Shown: positions 9,683-18,513 of the stretch, piece after piece
Layout: each line of letters starts with the position of its first letter
How positions within the stretch are numbered: position 1 is the stretch's first letter
NCBI GenBank assembly: GCA_015231595.1
Contig: JADGBH010000007.1
Coordinates: 38,949-102,948 of the forward strand
DNA: 64,000 nt
Direction: 5' to 3'
Source of the DNA: Desulfobacterales bacterium
GTDB taxonomy: Bacteria; Desulfobacterota; Desulfobacteria; Desulfobacterales; JADGBH01
The notes under the pieces: model-generated
What the model saw: only the letters and a program-made list of their open reading frames with translations
Told to the model about the DNA's origin: nothing
The model's database searches: none
Position numbers and translations under genes: made by a program

Positions 9683-10105
9683 TTATTCTGTTTCTTCGGT
9701 GTATTCAACATTGATAGCAAATTTGAATATACCTATTTTTCTTATTGTATCTATTACTTTAATAAGTTCTTCGTGATATACTTTCTTATCCGCACTTATA
9801 ACAACTTGAATAGAAGGATCTTGAGATTTTTTTTCTTGTAATAATTCTTTTAATTTTTCAAATGAATCTATTTTTGCACCAGATATGAAATACTCACCAT
9901 TTTTTGAAATAAGTATAGAAAGTGTTTCAGTTTTAATTTCATTTCCAGTTGCCGCATGGGGCAGATCTATTTCGATTGCCTGCTCTTCCATAAAAGATGA
10001 AACAAGCATAAATATTATTAAAAGAACAAGCATAATATCAACTAAAGGAGTTACATTAATTGCTGAAATTATTTCGTCGTCATTTGAATTATTAGATGTA
10101 GCCAT
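9683..10105 (-). CDS. exbD: ExbD/TolR-family proton-channel subunit
   Basis: A 140-residue protein with one N-terminal transmembrane helix carrying the conserved aspartate (VTPLVDIMLVLLIIFMLVS, about residues 18-36) and a periplasmic domain ending in the IQVVISADKKVYHEELIKVI strand-helix unit. ExbD works with ExbB to power TonB; TolR is a close relative. The gene directly precedes the TonB-family gene and follows the hybrid kinase gene by 5 bases, so it may be co-transcribed with the signalling genes. The expected ExbB partner is not in the window. Confidence 0.85.
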   Translation of the reverse strand: MATSNNSNDDEIISAINVTPLVDIMLVLLIIFMLVSSFMEEQAIEIDLPHAATGNEIKTETLSILISKNGEYFISGAKIDSFEKLKELLQEKKSQDPSIQVVISADKKVYHEELIKVIDTIRKIGIFKFAINVEYTEETE

Positions 10106-10110
10106 GTTTA

Positions 10111-12513
10111 TTATATATCTAAACCCATTAAGTAGCTATCAAGGCGATAGAATTCTGATTCAAGGTTCTCAATTGTTGCATTGAATTTTTCCGATTTGTT
10201 TTGCTTTGCAAGTTCTTCAAGCTCCATTGCAGCATTTGATAAAGAACAAGCTGTAAGATTTGAAGAGCCACCTTTTATAGTATGGGCTTCATACTGTAAA
10301 CTCTTTATATCTCCAGTATTTACAGCTTTACGTATCGTAATTATAGAATCTCTCACTTTTCCGACAAATCCTTTTATTACTTCCATAAGCAATTCTTTAT
10401 CATTATCAAATTCGGCAAGAGCTTTTTTCATATCAATAGGATTATTATTTTCATTAGTTTTATTAATAGGCGAAACAAAACTTTGTTCAATACTTTTATT
10501 TAAAAGATTATCAATTGAAGATGAGCGTGGCGTTGTTGGCGATGAATTAGCCCATTTATCTATCATATTAAGGATGGATTCTTTATTAAAAGGCTTAAAT
10601 AAAAAATCGTCCATTTCTGATTCAACACATTGCTTAAGTTCTGCGTGGCTTGAACTTCCGGTCATCGCAACTATAGGAGTTCTTTTCTTTATCTCTTTAT
10701 CTGAACGCTGCTTTTCAAATTCTCTTATTTTTCTACTTGCGTCCGTTCCGTCCATAATAGGCATATACATATCCATCATAATAACATCGTAATTATTTTC
10801 TTTATATTTTTGGACAGCCTCTTCACCATTTTGTGCGAATTCAAGTTCATAGGGACTTTTTTTGAGGAATTCTTTTATTATCATAATATTTGATTCAAAG
10901 TCCTCGACAATTAAAACTTTTTTCTTAATATCAATATCTGACGGATTTTCTTGTTTTTCTTTGATAACATTTTCAGATTTAGCTTTTTCTTTTTTTGCTT
11001 CTTCTAAAGGAAATATAACTGTAAAACAAGTTCCCTCTCCGACTTTACTTTTTACTTCAATCCTACCGGAATGAGCATCTACTATTTCTTTTATAATAGA
11101 CATCCCAAGACCTGTGCTTTTTTCACCCATTGTGCCTGGGGTTGAAATTTTTGTATATTTATCAAAAAGGTTTTTTATTTTATCTTCAGGTATTCCAAGT
11201 CCAGTATCAGATACAGAAATTGATATTTCGTTTTCCGAAACTTTATTTATAGTTATTGTAATTTCACCATCTTTTGAAGTGAACTTTATGGCATTTGAAA
11301 GAAGATTATTAATAAGCCTTATTATACCGTTTCTATTTCCTATTATATAAACGCTTCCGCTATTATCTATTTTTTTTATTTGGTGATTTTTTTGAGCGGC
11401 AAGATTTTTCATAGCATGAATACTTGTAGTAACAACCGAAAATATTGAAATTCGTTCAAGGTTCGATTTTGTTTTTTTTCTTTTGGCTTTATTGATGTCA
11501 AGAAAATCATTAATAAAGCCTGATACAAGATTAGCTTGTTCAATTATCTGTTTAATTTTTTCTTTATCATTATTTTGAATGTATTCACGTTCAAGAAGCA
11601 TTCCTGAATAATTCACTACCTCTTTTAAAGGAGCGTTTAAATCCTTTGAACATATAGAAAGAAAATCATGTTTCATCTTATTTAATTCTTTAAGCTCAGA
11701 AATAGCTTCTTTAAGACGTTTATTAAGTTTTGTCCTTTCAATACGAACCATGATACGCGCAAGTAGTTCTTCTTTTGCAAAAGGCTTTATTACGTAATCA
11801 CTTGCTCCAGACTTAAAAACATTAAGAATACTTGAGTGGTCGTCACTCGCTGTTAAAACAATGACAGGCATATCAATGAGTTTAAGCTCATCCCGTATTT
11901 TTTTACAAAGCTCATCCCCTTTCATTTTAGGCATCATAAGGTCAGTAATAACTATATCTATTTCCCCGATCATTTCGCATAAAATTATGTAGGCATCTAA
12001 ACCATTTACAGCTTCAATTACAGCAATTCCTTCGCTTTTTAATGTTGATGAAATTACCTTTCTTGCAACAGGGCTATCATCTACAACAAGAGCTCTGAGA
12101 TTTTTCAAGCCTTCTTCAGCTCTTAAAATTTTATTTACAGCATTAATTACTTCTCCTTTTGTAAAAGGCTTACTTATAAAATCAGCTGCTCCAAGTTCAA
12201 ACCCTAATCTACGTTCTTTTAAGCTATCATTAGATGTAATGAAAATGACTGGCATTTTTTCGCCATTTTCTTTAGTTATATAACGAGAAAAAGAAGGGTC
12301 GTAAATTCTTTTAAAAGTTTCAAACCCGTTTAGTTTAGGCATTTCAACATCAAGCGTTATTAAGTCGGGAATTACTTCTGCTACTTTCGCCATAGCCATT
12401 ATCCCGTCAGTCGCTTCATAAACTTTATATCCGCCTTCTTCAAGCTCATACTTTATAATATCCCTAAGTATAGGACTATCATCAACTACTAAAATTTTTT
12501 TCTGCTGATTCAT
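10111..12513 (-). CDS. Hybrid sensor protein: two receivers, degenerate kinase core, receiver, HPt
   Basis: A soluble protein of about 800 residues. Domain order is receiver 1 (VVDDSP, TLDVEMP, KPF; about 5-130), receiver 2 (VVDDSP, ITDLMMP, IKPF; about 140-262), a coiled coil, and a HisKA-like dimerisation helix (about 285-350). HATPase follows with N-box NLLSNAIKF, DTGLGIP and TGLGMS (about 395-510), then receiver 3 (VEDFES, MMDMYMP, FKPF; about 540-665) and HPt with AHTIKGGSSN (about 705-785). The phosphoacceptor histidine of the H-box is replaced: the sequence reads SICSKDLNAPL where SHDLR is usual. An in-frame TTG at 12558 would overlap the HD-GYP gene; the ATG at 12513 is preferred. It lies 22 bases after the HD-GYP gene. 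Confidence 0.87.
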   Translation of the reverse strand: MNQQKKILVVDDSPILRDIIKYELEEGGYKVYEATDGIMAMAKVAEVIPDLITLDVEMPKLNGFETFKRIYDPSFSRYITKENGEKMPVIFITSNDSLKERRLGFELGAADFISKPFTKGEVINAVNKILRAEEGLKNLRALVVDDSPVARKVISSTLKSEGIAVIEAVNGLDAYIILCEMIGEIDIVITDLMMPKMKGDELCKKIRDELKLIDMPVIVLTASDDHSSILNVFKSGASDYVIKPFAKEELLARIMVRIERTKLNKRLKEAISELKELNKMKHDFLSICSKDLNAPLKEVVNYSGMLLEREYIQNNDKEKIKQIIEQANLVSGFINDFLDINKAKRKKTKSNLERISIFSVVTTSIHAMKNLAAQKNHQIKKIDNSGSVYIIGNRNGIIRLINNLLSNAIKFTSKDGEITITINKVSENEISISVSDTGLGIPEDKIKNLFDKYTKISTPGTMGEKSTGLGMSIIKEIVDAHSGRIEVKSKVGEGTCFTVIFPLEEAKKEKAKSENVIKEKQENPSDIDIKKKVLIVEDFESNIMIIKEFLKKSPYELEFAQNGEEAVQKYKENNYDVIMMDMYMPIMDGTDASRKIREFEKQRSDKEIKKRTPIVAMTGSSSHAELKQCVESEMDDFLFKPFNKESILNMIDKWANSSPTTPRSSSIDNLLNKSIEQSFVSPINKTNENNNPIDMKKALAEFDNDKELLMEVIKGFVGKVRDSIITIRKAVNTGDIKSLQYEAHTIKGGSSNLTACSLSNAAMELEELAKQNKSEKFNATIENLESEFYRLDSYLMGLDI

Positions 12514-12535
12514 TTTTTTTATTCTTTGTTTTAAA

Positions 12536-13552
12536 TCATTCTTGTTTGGTACGATCAAAATATGCTAAACATGCATCAGCGACATCAGGGTCGTAGATTC
12601 TGCCTTTATTTTTTTCTATTTCCTGTAATGCGATATCAATTCCTAAAGCTGGTCGATAGGGTCTGTGGGAACTCATTGCTTCAATAACGTCTACAGCACA
12701 CAATATTTTTGATTCTAAAAGTATTTCCTCTCCTTTAAGTCCTCTTGGATAACCAGAACCATCTAATCTTTCATGGTGTTGGAGAACTATTTCTGCAAGA
12801 GGCCACGGACAAGGTATACTTTTAAGTATATCATAACTTACTTGGGAATGTATTTTAACAAATTCGAATTCAACATTAAGAAGTTTACCAGGTCGATTTA
12901 ATATAGACATTGGAATACGGATTTTTCCTATATCATGGAGTATGCCCGCTATTTTAACATGCTCTATAATATCTTCAGGCAGTTCCATTTTTTTTGCGAT
13001 ACTTTCAGCAAATTTTGATACTCTTTGCTGATGACCTGCTGTATAAGGATCTCTGCTCTCTCCAGCAAGAGACATAGCTTTAATAGTTTCCTCAAGCATT
13101 TTCTGAATTTCTAAAGTTTTTTCCTTAACTTTTTCTTCAAGAATTATATTTTGGGAGTTAAGCTCTTCCCTCATTAATTTCAATGCAAGGTGAGAACTTA
13201 CCCTTGATTTTACTTCGGCAGCATAAAATGGTTTTGTTATATAATCCACAGCTCCAAGTTTAAATCCTTTAGTTATATTATCTGTATCCCTCATAGCTGT
13301 TATGAATATTACAGCGATAGATTGGGTATTAGGACTATTTTTTAAACGATAACAAACATCATATCCATTCATCCCCGGCATCATAACGTCCAATAAAATT
13401 AAATCTGGTTTATTTTTTTCAGCATAATCAAGAGCTTTAATTCCACTTTTAGCAATTCCAAGCCTATAATCATTGGATAGAGTGCTAACAAGCAGATCAA
13501 TGTTTGTAGTATTATCATCTACAATTAAAACGAGTGGTTTTTGTTCATTCAT
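12536..13552 (-). CDS. Response regulator with HD-GYP cyclic-di-GMP phosphodiesterase output
   Basis: A 338-residue RpfG-like protein. The receiver (about 6-122) has IVDDN, the phospho-aspartate in LILLDVMMPGMNG and the lysine in ITKPF. A coiled-coil linker (about 135-165) leads to an HD-GYP domain with GHQQRVSKFAESIA, ILHDIGKI and HHERLDGSGYPRGL. The metal-binding HD pair and the GYP triad are intact, so it probably hydrolyses c-di-GMP. The ATG has GAGGTG six bases upstream. It is followed closely by the three-receiver hybrid protein, which suggests phosphotransfer between them. Confidence 0.9.
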   Translation of the reverse strand: MNEQKPLVLIVDDNTTNIDLLVSTLSNDYRLGIAKSGIKALDYAEKNKPDLILLDVMMPGMNGYDVCYRLKNSPNTQSIAVIFITAMRDTDNITKGFKLGAVDYITKPFYAAEVKSRVSSHLALKLMREELNSQNIILEEKVKEKTLEIQKMLEETIKAMSLAGESRDPYTAGHQQRVSKFAESIAKKMELPEDIIEHVKIAGILHDIGKIRIPMSILNRPGKLLNVEFEFVKIHSQVSYDILKSIPCPWPLAEIVLQHHERLDGSGYPRGLKGEEILLESKILCAVDVIEAMSSHRPYRPALGIDIALQEIEKNKGRIYDPDVADACLAYFDRTKQE

Positions 13553-13774
13553 TTTTACACCTCAATATTATAAAATTCATAATTTTTTTTATACTAAGCA
13601 TGCTGGTGAGATGATTACCTGCAAATGCTTGAGCCACTATTTTCATAATTCAATAAAAGTGTGATGCTATTTTGTTATTTACTATTTAATTTATTAATAA
13701 CATATTTTTCAATAAAATATTTAATTCTTTAAAAATTTTTTTATTGCCCACTGCAATAAATTGAAAATAAACAG

Positions 13775-14920
13775 TTATAAATTTATAGGAATATATATTG
13801 AAAATAAACTGCCTTCTCCAATTTTTGATTTCACATCAATAAATCCTTTATGGGCTTCAATATTACTCCATGCTACAGATAGCCCAAGCCCAGTTCCTCT
13901 TTTGGCTGTAAATTTTTTTGTTGTAAAGAATGGTTCAAAAATTTTTTTTTGAATTTGTGAATTTATTCCAACACCTGTATCTTTTATTTGTATTAAAACA
14001 TGATCACCAGATAATTTTTTTTTCAATTCCCCATGTTCAAGATCATTTATTTTTATTTTTTTTGCTATAATACTAAGAATTCCTCCATAGGGCATTGCAT
14101 CCGCAGCATTAGAGCAAATGTTTAAAACAGACTGTTTAATCATGGAAGAATTACCTTTTAAATTTAATGTTTGTTCAAGTATTTTGGCCTTAACGGATAT
14201 GTCTTTAGGAAAAGTATGCTTTAGTATAATTTCAATTCCTTTAATTATTTCGTTTATGGAAATAAATGACCACTCTGGCTGTTCTTTTCTTCCAAAAATA
14301 ACTAATTTCCTAATTAACGTAGCCATTTTTTCGCTTGTTTGCAAAATGGAATCAAATATTGCTTCATTTCCAGAACCTTTGTATTTAAGCTTAAGCAATT
14401 CTATATAGCCTGTAATAGCTCCTAACATGTTGTTAAAGTTATGGGCTATTTCTCCTGCAATGGTTCCTATCATTTCAAAATTTTGGGAATGCTGGAGTTT
14501 TACAGATAGGATAGCATTTTCTTTCCGTAAATTAAAATTAATAATCGCTCCATTTATAGATTTTCTTAAAACATTTGAATTTAATTCATTTTTTAGAAGA
14601 TAATCATCGGCTTCAGCGTTTCCTATATCTTTTGGGAAAATATTTTCATTTCTTTGATTTGTAATAAGTATTATTGGTTGCTGGTAACCCTTATTCCTTA
14701 TTTCCTTAAGAACTTCCAGTCCAGTTTTGTTCTCAAACAGACAATCCAAAATAATAACATTAAAATTTGTTATTGAAAGTTCATCCAAAGCACTTTTCCA
14801 ATCAGTAAATATAAATACCTTCGCGTCCATGCCATCCATATCACCAAGATATCTTCTTAAAATCTCAAGCTCTTCATGGTCATCATAAAGAGCTAAAACA
14901 GAAATTTTTTTTCTCTCCAT
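13775..14920 (-). CDS. Receiver-histidine kinase (REC-HisKA-HATPase)
   Basis: A soluble protein of about 381 residues. The N-terminal receiver has the acidic pair in LYDDHEE, the phospho-aspartate in VIILDCLFEN and the lysine in YLLKNE. The kinase core follows with IAGEIAHNFNNMLGAITGY (intact phospho-histidine near residue 160), N-box NICSNAADAM, DTGVGI and RGTGLGLSVAW. The HNFNN form of the H-box is typical of NtrB-like kinases. Two ATGs are possible: 14926 sits directly on the AAGGA ribosome site, while 14920 has a six-base spacing and is preferred. There is no membrane segment, so the input comes through the receiver. It stands 222 bases upstream of the HD-GYP gene; that gap holds nothing I recognise. 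Confidence 0.87.
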   Translation of the reverse strand: MERKKISVLALYDDHEELEILRRYLGDMDGMDAKVFIFTDWKSALDELSITNFNVIILDCLFENKTGLEVLKEIRNKGYQQPIILITNQRNENIFPKDIGNAEADDYLLKNELNSNVLRKSINGAIINFNLRKENAILSVKLQHSQNFEMIGTIAGEIAHNFNNMLGAITGYIELLKLKYKGSGNEAIFDSILQTSEKMATLIRKLVIFGRKEQPEWSFISINEIIKGIEIILKHTFPKDISVKAKILEQTLNLKGNSSMIKQSVLNICSNAADAMPYGGILSIIAKKIKINDLEHGELKKKLSGDHVLIQIKDTGVGINSQIQKKIFEPFFTTKKFTAKRGTGLGLSVAWSNIEAHKGFIDVKSKIGEGSLFSIYIPINL

Positions 14921-15279
14921 TATCATTCCTTAAGTAGCGCAAACTTGAACTACGCCCTTCTTCTTTTTTTTTCAAGTTCAGAGTTTTCAATTAAAATTGC
15001 TGTTTGATTATATTTTTTTCTAATTTAAAAATATCTACATTTATACTAATGTTTGATTAGGAATTAAAAAAATATTGTTTTTAAAATCAATACTAATTAT
15101 ATAGATTCCCTAATTTATCAAAATCAATATTTCTAATTTTTTTATGGATTATTAATTGCAATGCTTAAACTATAAACCTATAGTTTTTCGAGTAGCAACA
15201 AAAAAAGGTAATTTAAAATGTATTATTATTTTAAAAAAAAGATAGTTCGGAAAAATAAAAAAGAAGAAAAAAGAGAGAT
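14921..15279. other. Intergenic region without a recognisable gene
   Basis: This 359-base AT-rich stretch separates the receiver-kinase start from the tRNA 3' end. It contains an AACTTGAA/TTCAAGTT inverted repeat around 14943-14979 and an AACTATA-AACC-TATAGTT hairpin near 15172-15189. I see no coding frame with a ribosome site and no named RNA. The promoter of the kinase gene must lie here, but I could not fix it. Confidence 0.5.
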
Positions 15280-15355
15280 TGGTGGAGCTGAGGGGGATCG
15301 AACCCCTGGCCTCATGACTGCCAGTCATGCGCTCTCCCAGCTGAGCTACAGCCCC
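15280..15355 (-). tRNA. tRNA-Ala, anticodon GGC
   Basis: The minus-strand sequence folds as a complete cloverleaf. The acceptor stem GGGGCTG pairs with CAGCTCC (one G-T), the D-stem is GCTC/GAGC, and the anticodon stem is CATGA/TCATG with loop CTGGCAG (anticodon GGC). The variable loop is AGGCC, and the T-arm is AGGGG-TTCGATC-CCCCT. The discriminator is A, and the 3' CCA is encoded at 15282-15280. Length with CCA is 76. Confidence 0.95.
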
Positions 15356-15375
15356 ATTTAATTGAGAGGGCTCAT

Positions 15376-15404
15376 TTTTAACAAAATATTAGCTTGAATG
15401 TCAA
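15376..15404 (-). promoter_or_regulatory. Sigma70-type promoter of tRNA-Ala
   Basis: On the minus strand a perfect TTGACA (15404-15399), a 17-base spacer and TTAAAA (15381-15376) end 20 bases before the mature tRNA 5' end. The spacing and -35 match are good for a stable-RNA promoter. The intervening leader has a GAGCCCTC segment. Confidence 0.6.
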
Positions 15405-15479
15405 TAGTTAATTTTTGTATGATATTTTAAAGTTAAATGAATTATTAGTAACTAAAATTAAAATGGAAAAGGAAAAAGT

Positions 15480-17375
15480 ATGCTTAATTTATTACGTAAA
15501 AATGCTAGTTCATGGATTATCAAATTTTTATTATCCGCAATTGTGATTGTATTTGTTTTTTGGGGAATCGGAAGTTACAGTCAAAAACAAATAACTGAAG
15601 CCGCTTTTGTAAATGGAGAGCCAATATCTATTGAAGAATTTAATAATGCATATATGAATTCTTTGGAACAAATGAAAAAAACATTTGGAGAAAACCTGAA
15701 TGAAGATTTAATAAAAGCTATGGATTTAAAAAGACAAGCCCTTAACAGACTCATATCCTATAAACTTTTTTTGCAAGAAGCTAATAAAATTGGCCTCAGA
15801 GCTACAAATTCTGAAATTACTGAAAAAATAATAAAAATGCCTGTATTTCAGAATAATGGGAAATTTGATAAGAAAATATATTTTAATCTTCTTCAAAGAA
15901 GTAGCATATCCCCAGCAGAATTTGAAAAAATGCAAGCAGAAGAAATAGTGATGGAAAAATTTAAAGAGCTTATTTTCAGCAGTATAAAATTATCTGATAT
16001 TGAAATTGAAGAATGGTTTAAATGGGAAAATTCGAAAATAAAATTTGATTATGTATTATTTGAGCCGGAAAAAATTGAACTACAGGCAAATGATGAAGAA
16101 ATAAAAACTTTTTATGAACAAAATAAAAATAATTATATTGGTGAACCTAAAATAAAAGTCCAATTTATATATTTTAATCCTGAAAAATATAAATCAAAGG
16201 TACAGATTAACGACGATGAAATTAAAGAATATTTTGAAATCCATAAAGACAATTTTGAGAAACCAAAAACCATTGAAGCAAGGCACATATTAATTCGAGT
16301 AGCAGAAGATGCTCCTAATAGTGACGTTGAAAAAGCTCACACTAAAATTATAGATATTCTTAAAATGGCCAAAGAAGAAAAACAAGATTTTGCAGAGCTT
16401 GCAAAAAAATACTCAGAAGGCCCAAGTAAAGATAATGGAGGATCTATAGGAGAATTTAAAAAAGAAGATATGGTTCCGTCATTCTCTGATGCTGCATTTG
16501 CTCTAAATGCTGGAGAAATAAGTGAGCCTGTTAGAACCCCTTTTGGATGGCACATTATAAAAGTTGAAAAAGTGAATGAAGAATCAATAAAAACTATTGA
16601 AGACTCAAAACAGGATATTGAAAAAATTCTAAAAACAGAAATGTCCAAAAATCTTGCTTATGATGAGGCTGAAGCTACTTTAGAACTATGCTATAAAGGG
16701 GATGATATATCAAAAATCGCTCAAGCTAAAAATTTTGAATATCACTCAACTGAATTTTTTACCCGTCAAGAGCCACCAAAAGCTATAAAAGATAAGGCTA
16801 AATTTGTATCAACAGCTTTTAATCTTCCTATAATGGAAATAAGCAATATTGAAGATTTTGACGATGGATATTACATTTTACAGCCAATTGAAAGGCAAGA
16901 AGGCATTATACCTGAACTTGAAACTATTAAAGAAAAAGTTAAAAATGACTTCATACAGAAAAAAAAGGCAGAAGCTGCTTTAAAAAATTCTGAAGAATTT
17001 CTTGCGGAGCTAAAAAAAGGAGAATCAATGGAAGCTCTTTGCAAAAAATTTAATTTGACAGTAAAAAATTCAGGGTTTATGAAGAGAGGCGACGCTGTTC
17101 CCGAACTTGGAAATGAAACTCCTTTAAAAGATGCCGCATTCTCTCTTTCAGATAAAAATAAATATCCTGATGCTCCAATTAGAGGAAAACAAGGCTATTT
17201 TGTTATTGAATTTAAAGAAAAACAAGAATCAGACATGAAAGAATTAGAAACAGAAAGAACTAAAATAGTTGATAGTATTTTGATAGAAAAGAAAATAAAA
17301 ATGTTTGATAAATTACAGGCGGAACTTAAAGAAAAAAATAAGGACAAAATTAAAATTAAAATTTCCTTAGATTAA
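15480..17375 (+). CDS. ppiD: PpiD-like periplasmic chaperone / parvulin-type peptidyl-prolyl isomerase
   Basis: A 631-residue protein anchored by one N-terminal helix (about 12-34, FLLSAIVIVFVFWGIG), with the rest in the periplasm. The SurA_N/PpiD chaperone region spans about 38-240. A parvulin domain (about 255-365) has EARHILIRV, FAELAKKYSEGPSKDNGG, FALNAGEISEPVRTPFGWHI and the closing IKVEK. A second, weaker parvulin-like segment near 530-590 (LKDAAFSLSD, GYFVIEFKE) recalls PpiD architecture. It would assist folding of exported and outer-membrane proteins. The ATG has AAGGAAAA seven bases upstream. It stands alone between the tRNA and the repeat at 17447. Confidence 0.9.
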   Translation: MLNLLRKNASSWIIKFLLSAIVIVFVFWGIGSYSQKQITEAAFVNGEPISIEEFNNAYMNSLEQMKKTFGENLNEDLIKAMDLKRQALNRLISYKLFLQEANKIGLRATNSEITEKIIKMPVFQNNGKFDKKIYFNLLQRSSISPAEFEKMQAEEIVMEKFKELIFSSIKLSDIEIEEWFKWENSKIKFDYVLFEPEKIELQANDEEIKTFYEQNKNNYIGEPKIKVQFIYFNPEKYKSKVQINDDEIKEYFEIHKDNFEKPKTIEARHILIRVAEDAPNSDVEKAHTKIIDILKMAKEEKQDFAELAKKYSEGPSKDNGGSIGEFKKEDMVPSFSDAAFALNAGEISEPVRTPFGWHIIKVEKVNEESIKTIEDSKQDIEKILKTEMSKNLAYDEAEATLELCYKGDDISKIAQAKNFEYHSTEFFTRQEPPKAIKDKAKFVSTAFNLPIMEISNIEDFDDGYYILQPIERQEGIIPELETIKEKVKNDFIQKKKAEAALKNSEEFLAELKKGESMEALCKKFNLTVKNSGFMKRGDAVPELGNETPLKDAAFSLSDKNKYPDAPIRGKQGYFVIEFKEKQESDMKELETERTKIVDSILIEKKIKMFDKLQAELKEKNKDKIKIKISLD

Positions 17376-17391
17376 GAATAATTTTAAAATA

Positions 17392-17427
17392 GCTTCCTTC
17401 ATTGTTATGCTTGAAATTGAAGGAAGC
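17392..17427 (+). terminator. Hairpin after ppiD, possible terminator
   Basis: GCTTCCTTCA pairs with the distal TGAAGGAAGC across a 16-base loop, 17 bases after the ppiD stop. No T-run follows, so termination is uncertain. Confidence 0.45.
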
Positions 17428-17446
17428 CATAACTAAAAGCAACTGA

Positions 17447-17556
17447 TATATATTCATAAAATAGAATATATATAAATAATTAAAGTTTGAAAAGCTCAAT
17501 ATTTTTAGCCTTAATCATATTTTAACCAATTATATATATTCTATATTTAGAATATA
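17447..17556 (+). repeat. AT-rich palindrome-ended intergenic repeat, copy 1
   Basis: Two TATATTC..TAGAATATA-type hairpins flank a core reading TCAATATTTTTAGCCTTAATCATA. The same arrangement appears at 45830-45942 in the same orientation and at 53659-53755 in reverse. All three lie between genes. Confidence 0.55.
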
Positions 17557-17601
17557 CTAAAAATAAAACTCAATTCAACAATAGAGTAAAAGGTGATATA
17601 T

Positions 17602-17823
17602 ATGGCGGAAGGAAAAGAATATAAATTTAAAAGATGCCCTGAATGTTTTGCGCACTTACCATCGCATTATACTCAGTGTCACAAGTGCGGTCAAAAAGTA
17701 AGAGAAGCCAATAAATATGGTATTGCAAAAAAACCAATCGACTGGTGGGGATATATTTCTACTCTTGGAGCGGCAATTGCTTTTGTAGTATATATCTGGT
17801 ATTTCTTCATTAAAGGTAAATAG
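17602..17823 (+). CDS. Small zinc-ribbon membrane protein of unknown function
   Basis: A 73-residue protein. Two CxxC pairs (CPEC and CHKC, about residues 12-31) form a likely zinc ribbon, followed by one C-terminal transmembrane helix (about 47-68, WGYISTLGAAIAFVVYIWYF) and a short basic tail. The zinc ribbon precedes the helix, and the positive KGK end suggests a tail-anchored inner-membrane protein. An in-frame GTG at 17593 is possible, but AAAGG at 17588-17592 is correctly spaced for the ATG at 17602. The gene is 65 bases upstream of amrA on the same strand and may be co-transcribed with it. I do not recognise a named family. Confidence 0.75.
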   Translation: MAEGKEYKFKRCPECFAHLPSHYTQCHKCGQKVREANKYGIAKKPIDWWGYISTLGAAIAFVVYIWYFFIKGK

Positions 17824-17888
17824 TGAACTTGTAGCCGATAAAAGCCGTTACAAGTTATATTATAATACTAAATTTTAAGGATAAAATA

Positions 17889-18464
17889 ATGATAAAACTT
17901 ACTGATGAAGATAAAGCGAAACTTTTAAAATTTGCTCGTTCAATAATTTCAACAAGAATTACAAATAAAAGTGATGATGATGATGATGATGAAAATATTG
18001 AACTTACAAATAATCCAAAATGTGGATGTTTTGTAACACTCCATAACAAAGGCGCTTTGCGAGGATGTATCGGAAACATTGAACCAATGAAGCCTTTGTC
18101 TCAAGGAATAAGGGACAATGCGATCAATTCCGCTTTTTTTGATTCAAGGTTTCAATCTTTAACTAAAAAAGAACTTAACGATATAAGAATAGAAATAAGC
18201 GTGTTAAGTCCTCCTGAGCCTTTAATATATAATAATTACAATGAACTTTTAGAAAAACTTAAACCCGGTATTCATGGAGTAATTCTAACAAGAAATTGGA
18301 AATCAGCTACTTTTCTTCCTCAAGTTTGGGAGCAAATTCCTGATAAAGAAAATTTTCTTGATCATCTTTGTTTAAAAGCAGGCATGGAAAGCAGTTGCTG
18401 GAAAAATCTTGACACAAAAATAAAAATATATACTGTAGAACATTTTGCAGAAGAAGGTTTTTAA
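17889..18464 (+). CDS. amrA: AmmeMemoRadiSam system protein A (AMMECR1 domain)
   Basis: A 191-residue AMMECR1-domain protein. The conserved GCFVTLHNKGALRGCIGNIE, followed by the AFFDSRF region and LTKKELNDIRIEISVLSPPE, is the family signature. It ends with FLPQVWEQIPDKENFLDHLCLKAG and a cysteine-containing CWKN segment. The domain occurs in systems with a Memo-like protein and a radical SAM enzyme; neither partner is in this window. The role is unproven, and RNA or metabolite modification has been suggested for the family. A run of six aspartates near residues 29-34 sits in a surface loop before the core. The upstream zinc-ribbon gene may be a partner. Confidence 0.88.
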   Translation: MIKLTDEDKAKLLKFARSIISTRITNKSDDDDDDENIELTNNPKCGCFVTLHNKGALRGCIGNIEPMKPLSQGIRDNAINSAFFDSRFQSLTKKELNDIRIEISVLSPPEPLIYNNYNELLEKLKPGIHGVILTRNWKSATFLPQVWEQIPDKENFLDHLCLKAGMESSCWKNLDTKIKIYTVEHFAEEGF

Positions 18465-18482
18465 CCTTTTTATATATCGTAG

Positions 18483-18513
18483 GGGCGACCGGCTGGTCGC
18501 CCAATGTTTTTTT
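18483..18513 (+). terminator. Intrinsic terminator between convergent amrA and the DUF47 gene
   Basis: GGGCGACC-GGCT-GGTCGCCC is a perfect 8-bp stem followed by AATGTTTTTTT, 18 bases past the amrA stop. The same GTAGGGGCGACCGGCTGGTC sequence recurs inverted at 24552-24580, so this terminator is also a member of a short repeat family. Confidence 0.75.

Noticed and set aside
10181..10792. 203-residue plus-strand open frame
   Set aside because: It is antisense to the third receiver and HPt of the hybrid kinase; its Ser/Ile/Phe-rich composition is what AT-rich antisense frames give.
17593..17601. GTG start for the zinc-ribbon peptide
   Set aside because: The AAGG ribosome site directly touches this GTG, while spacing to the ATG at 17602 is correct.
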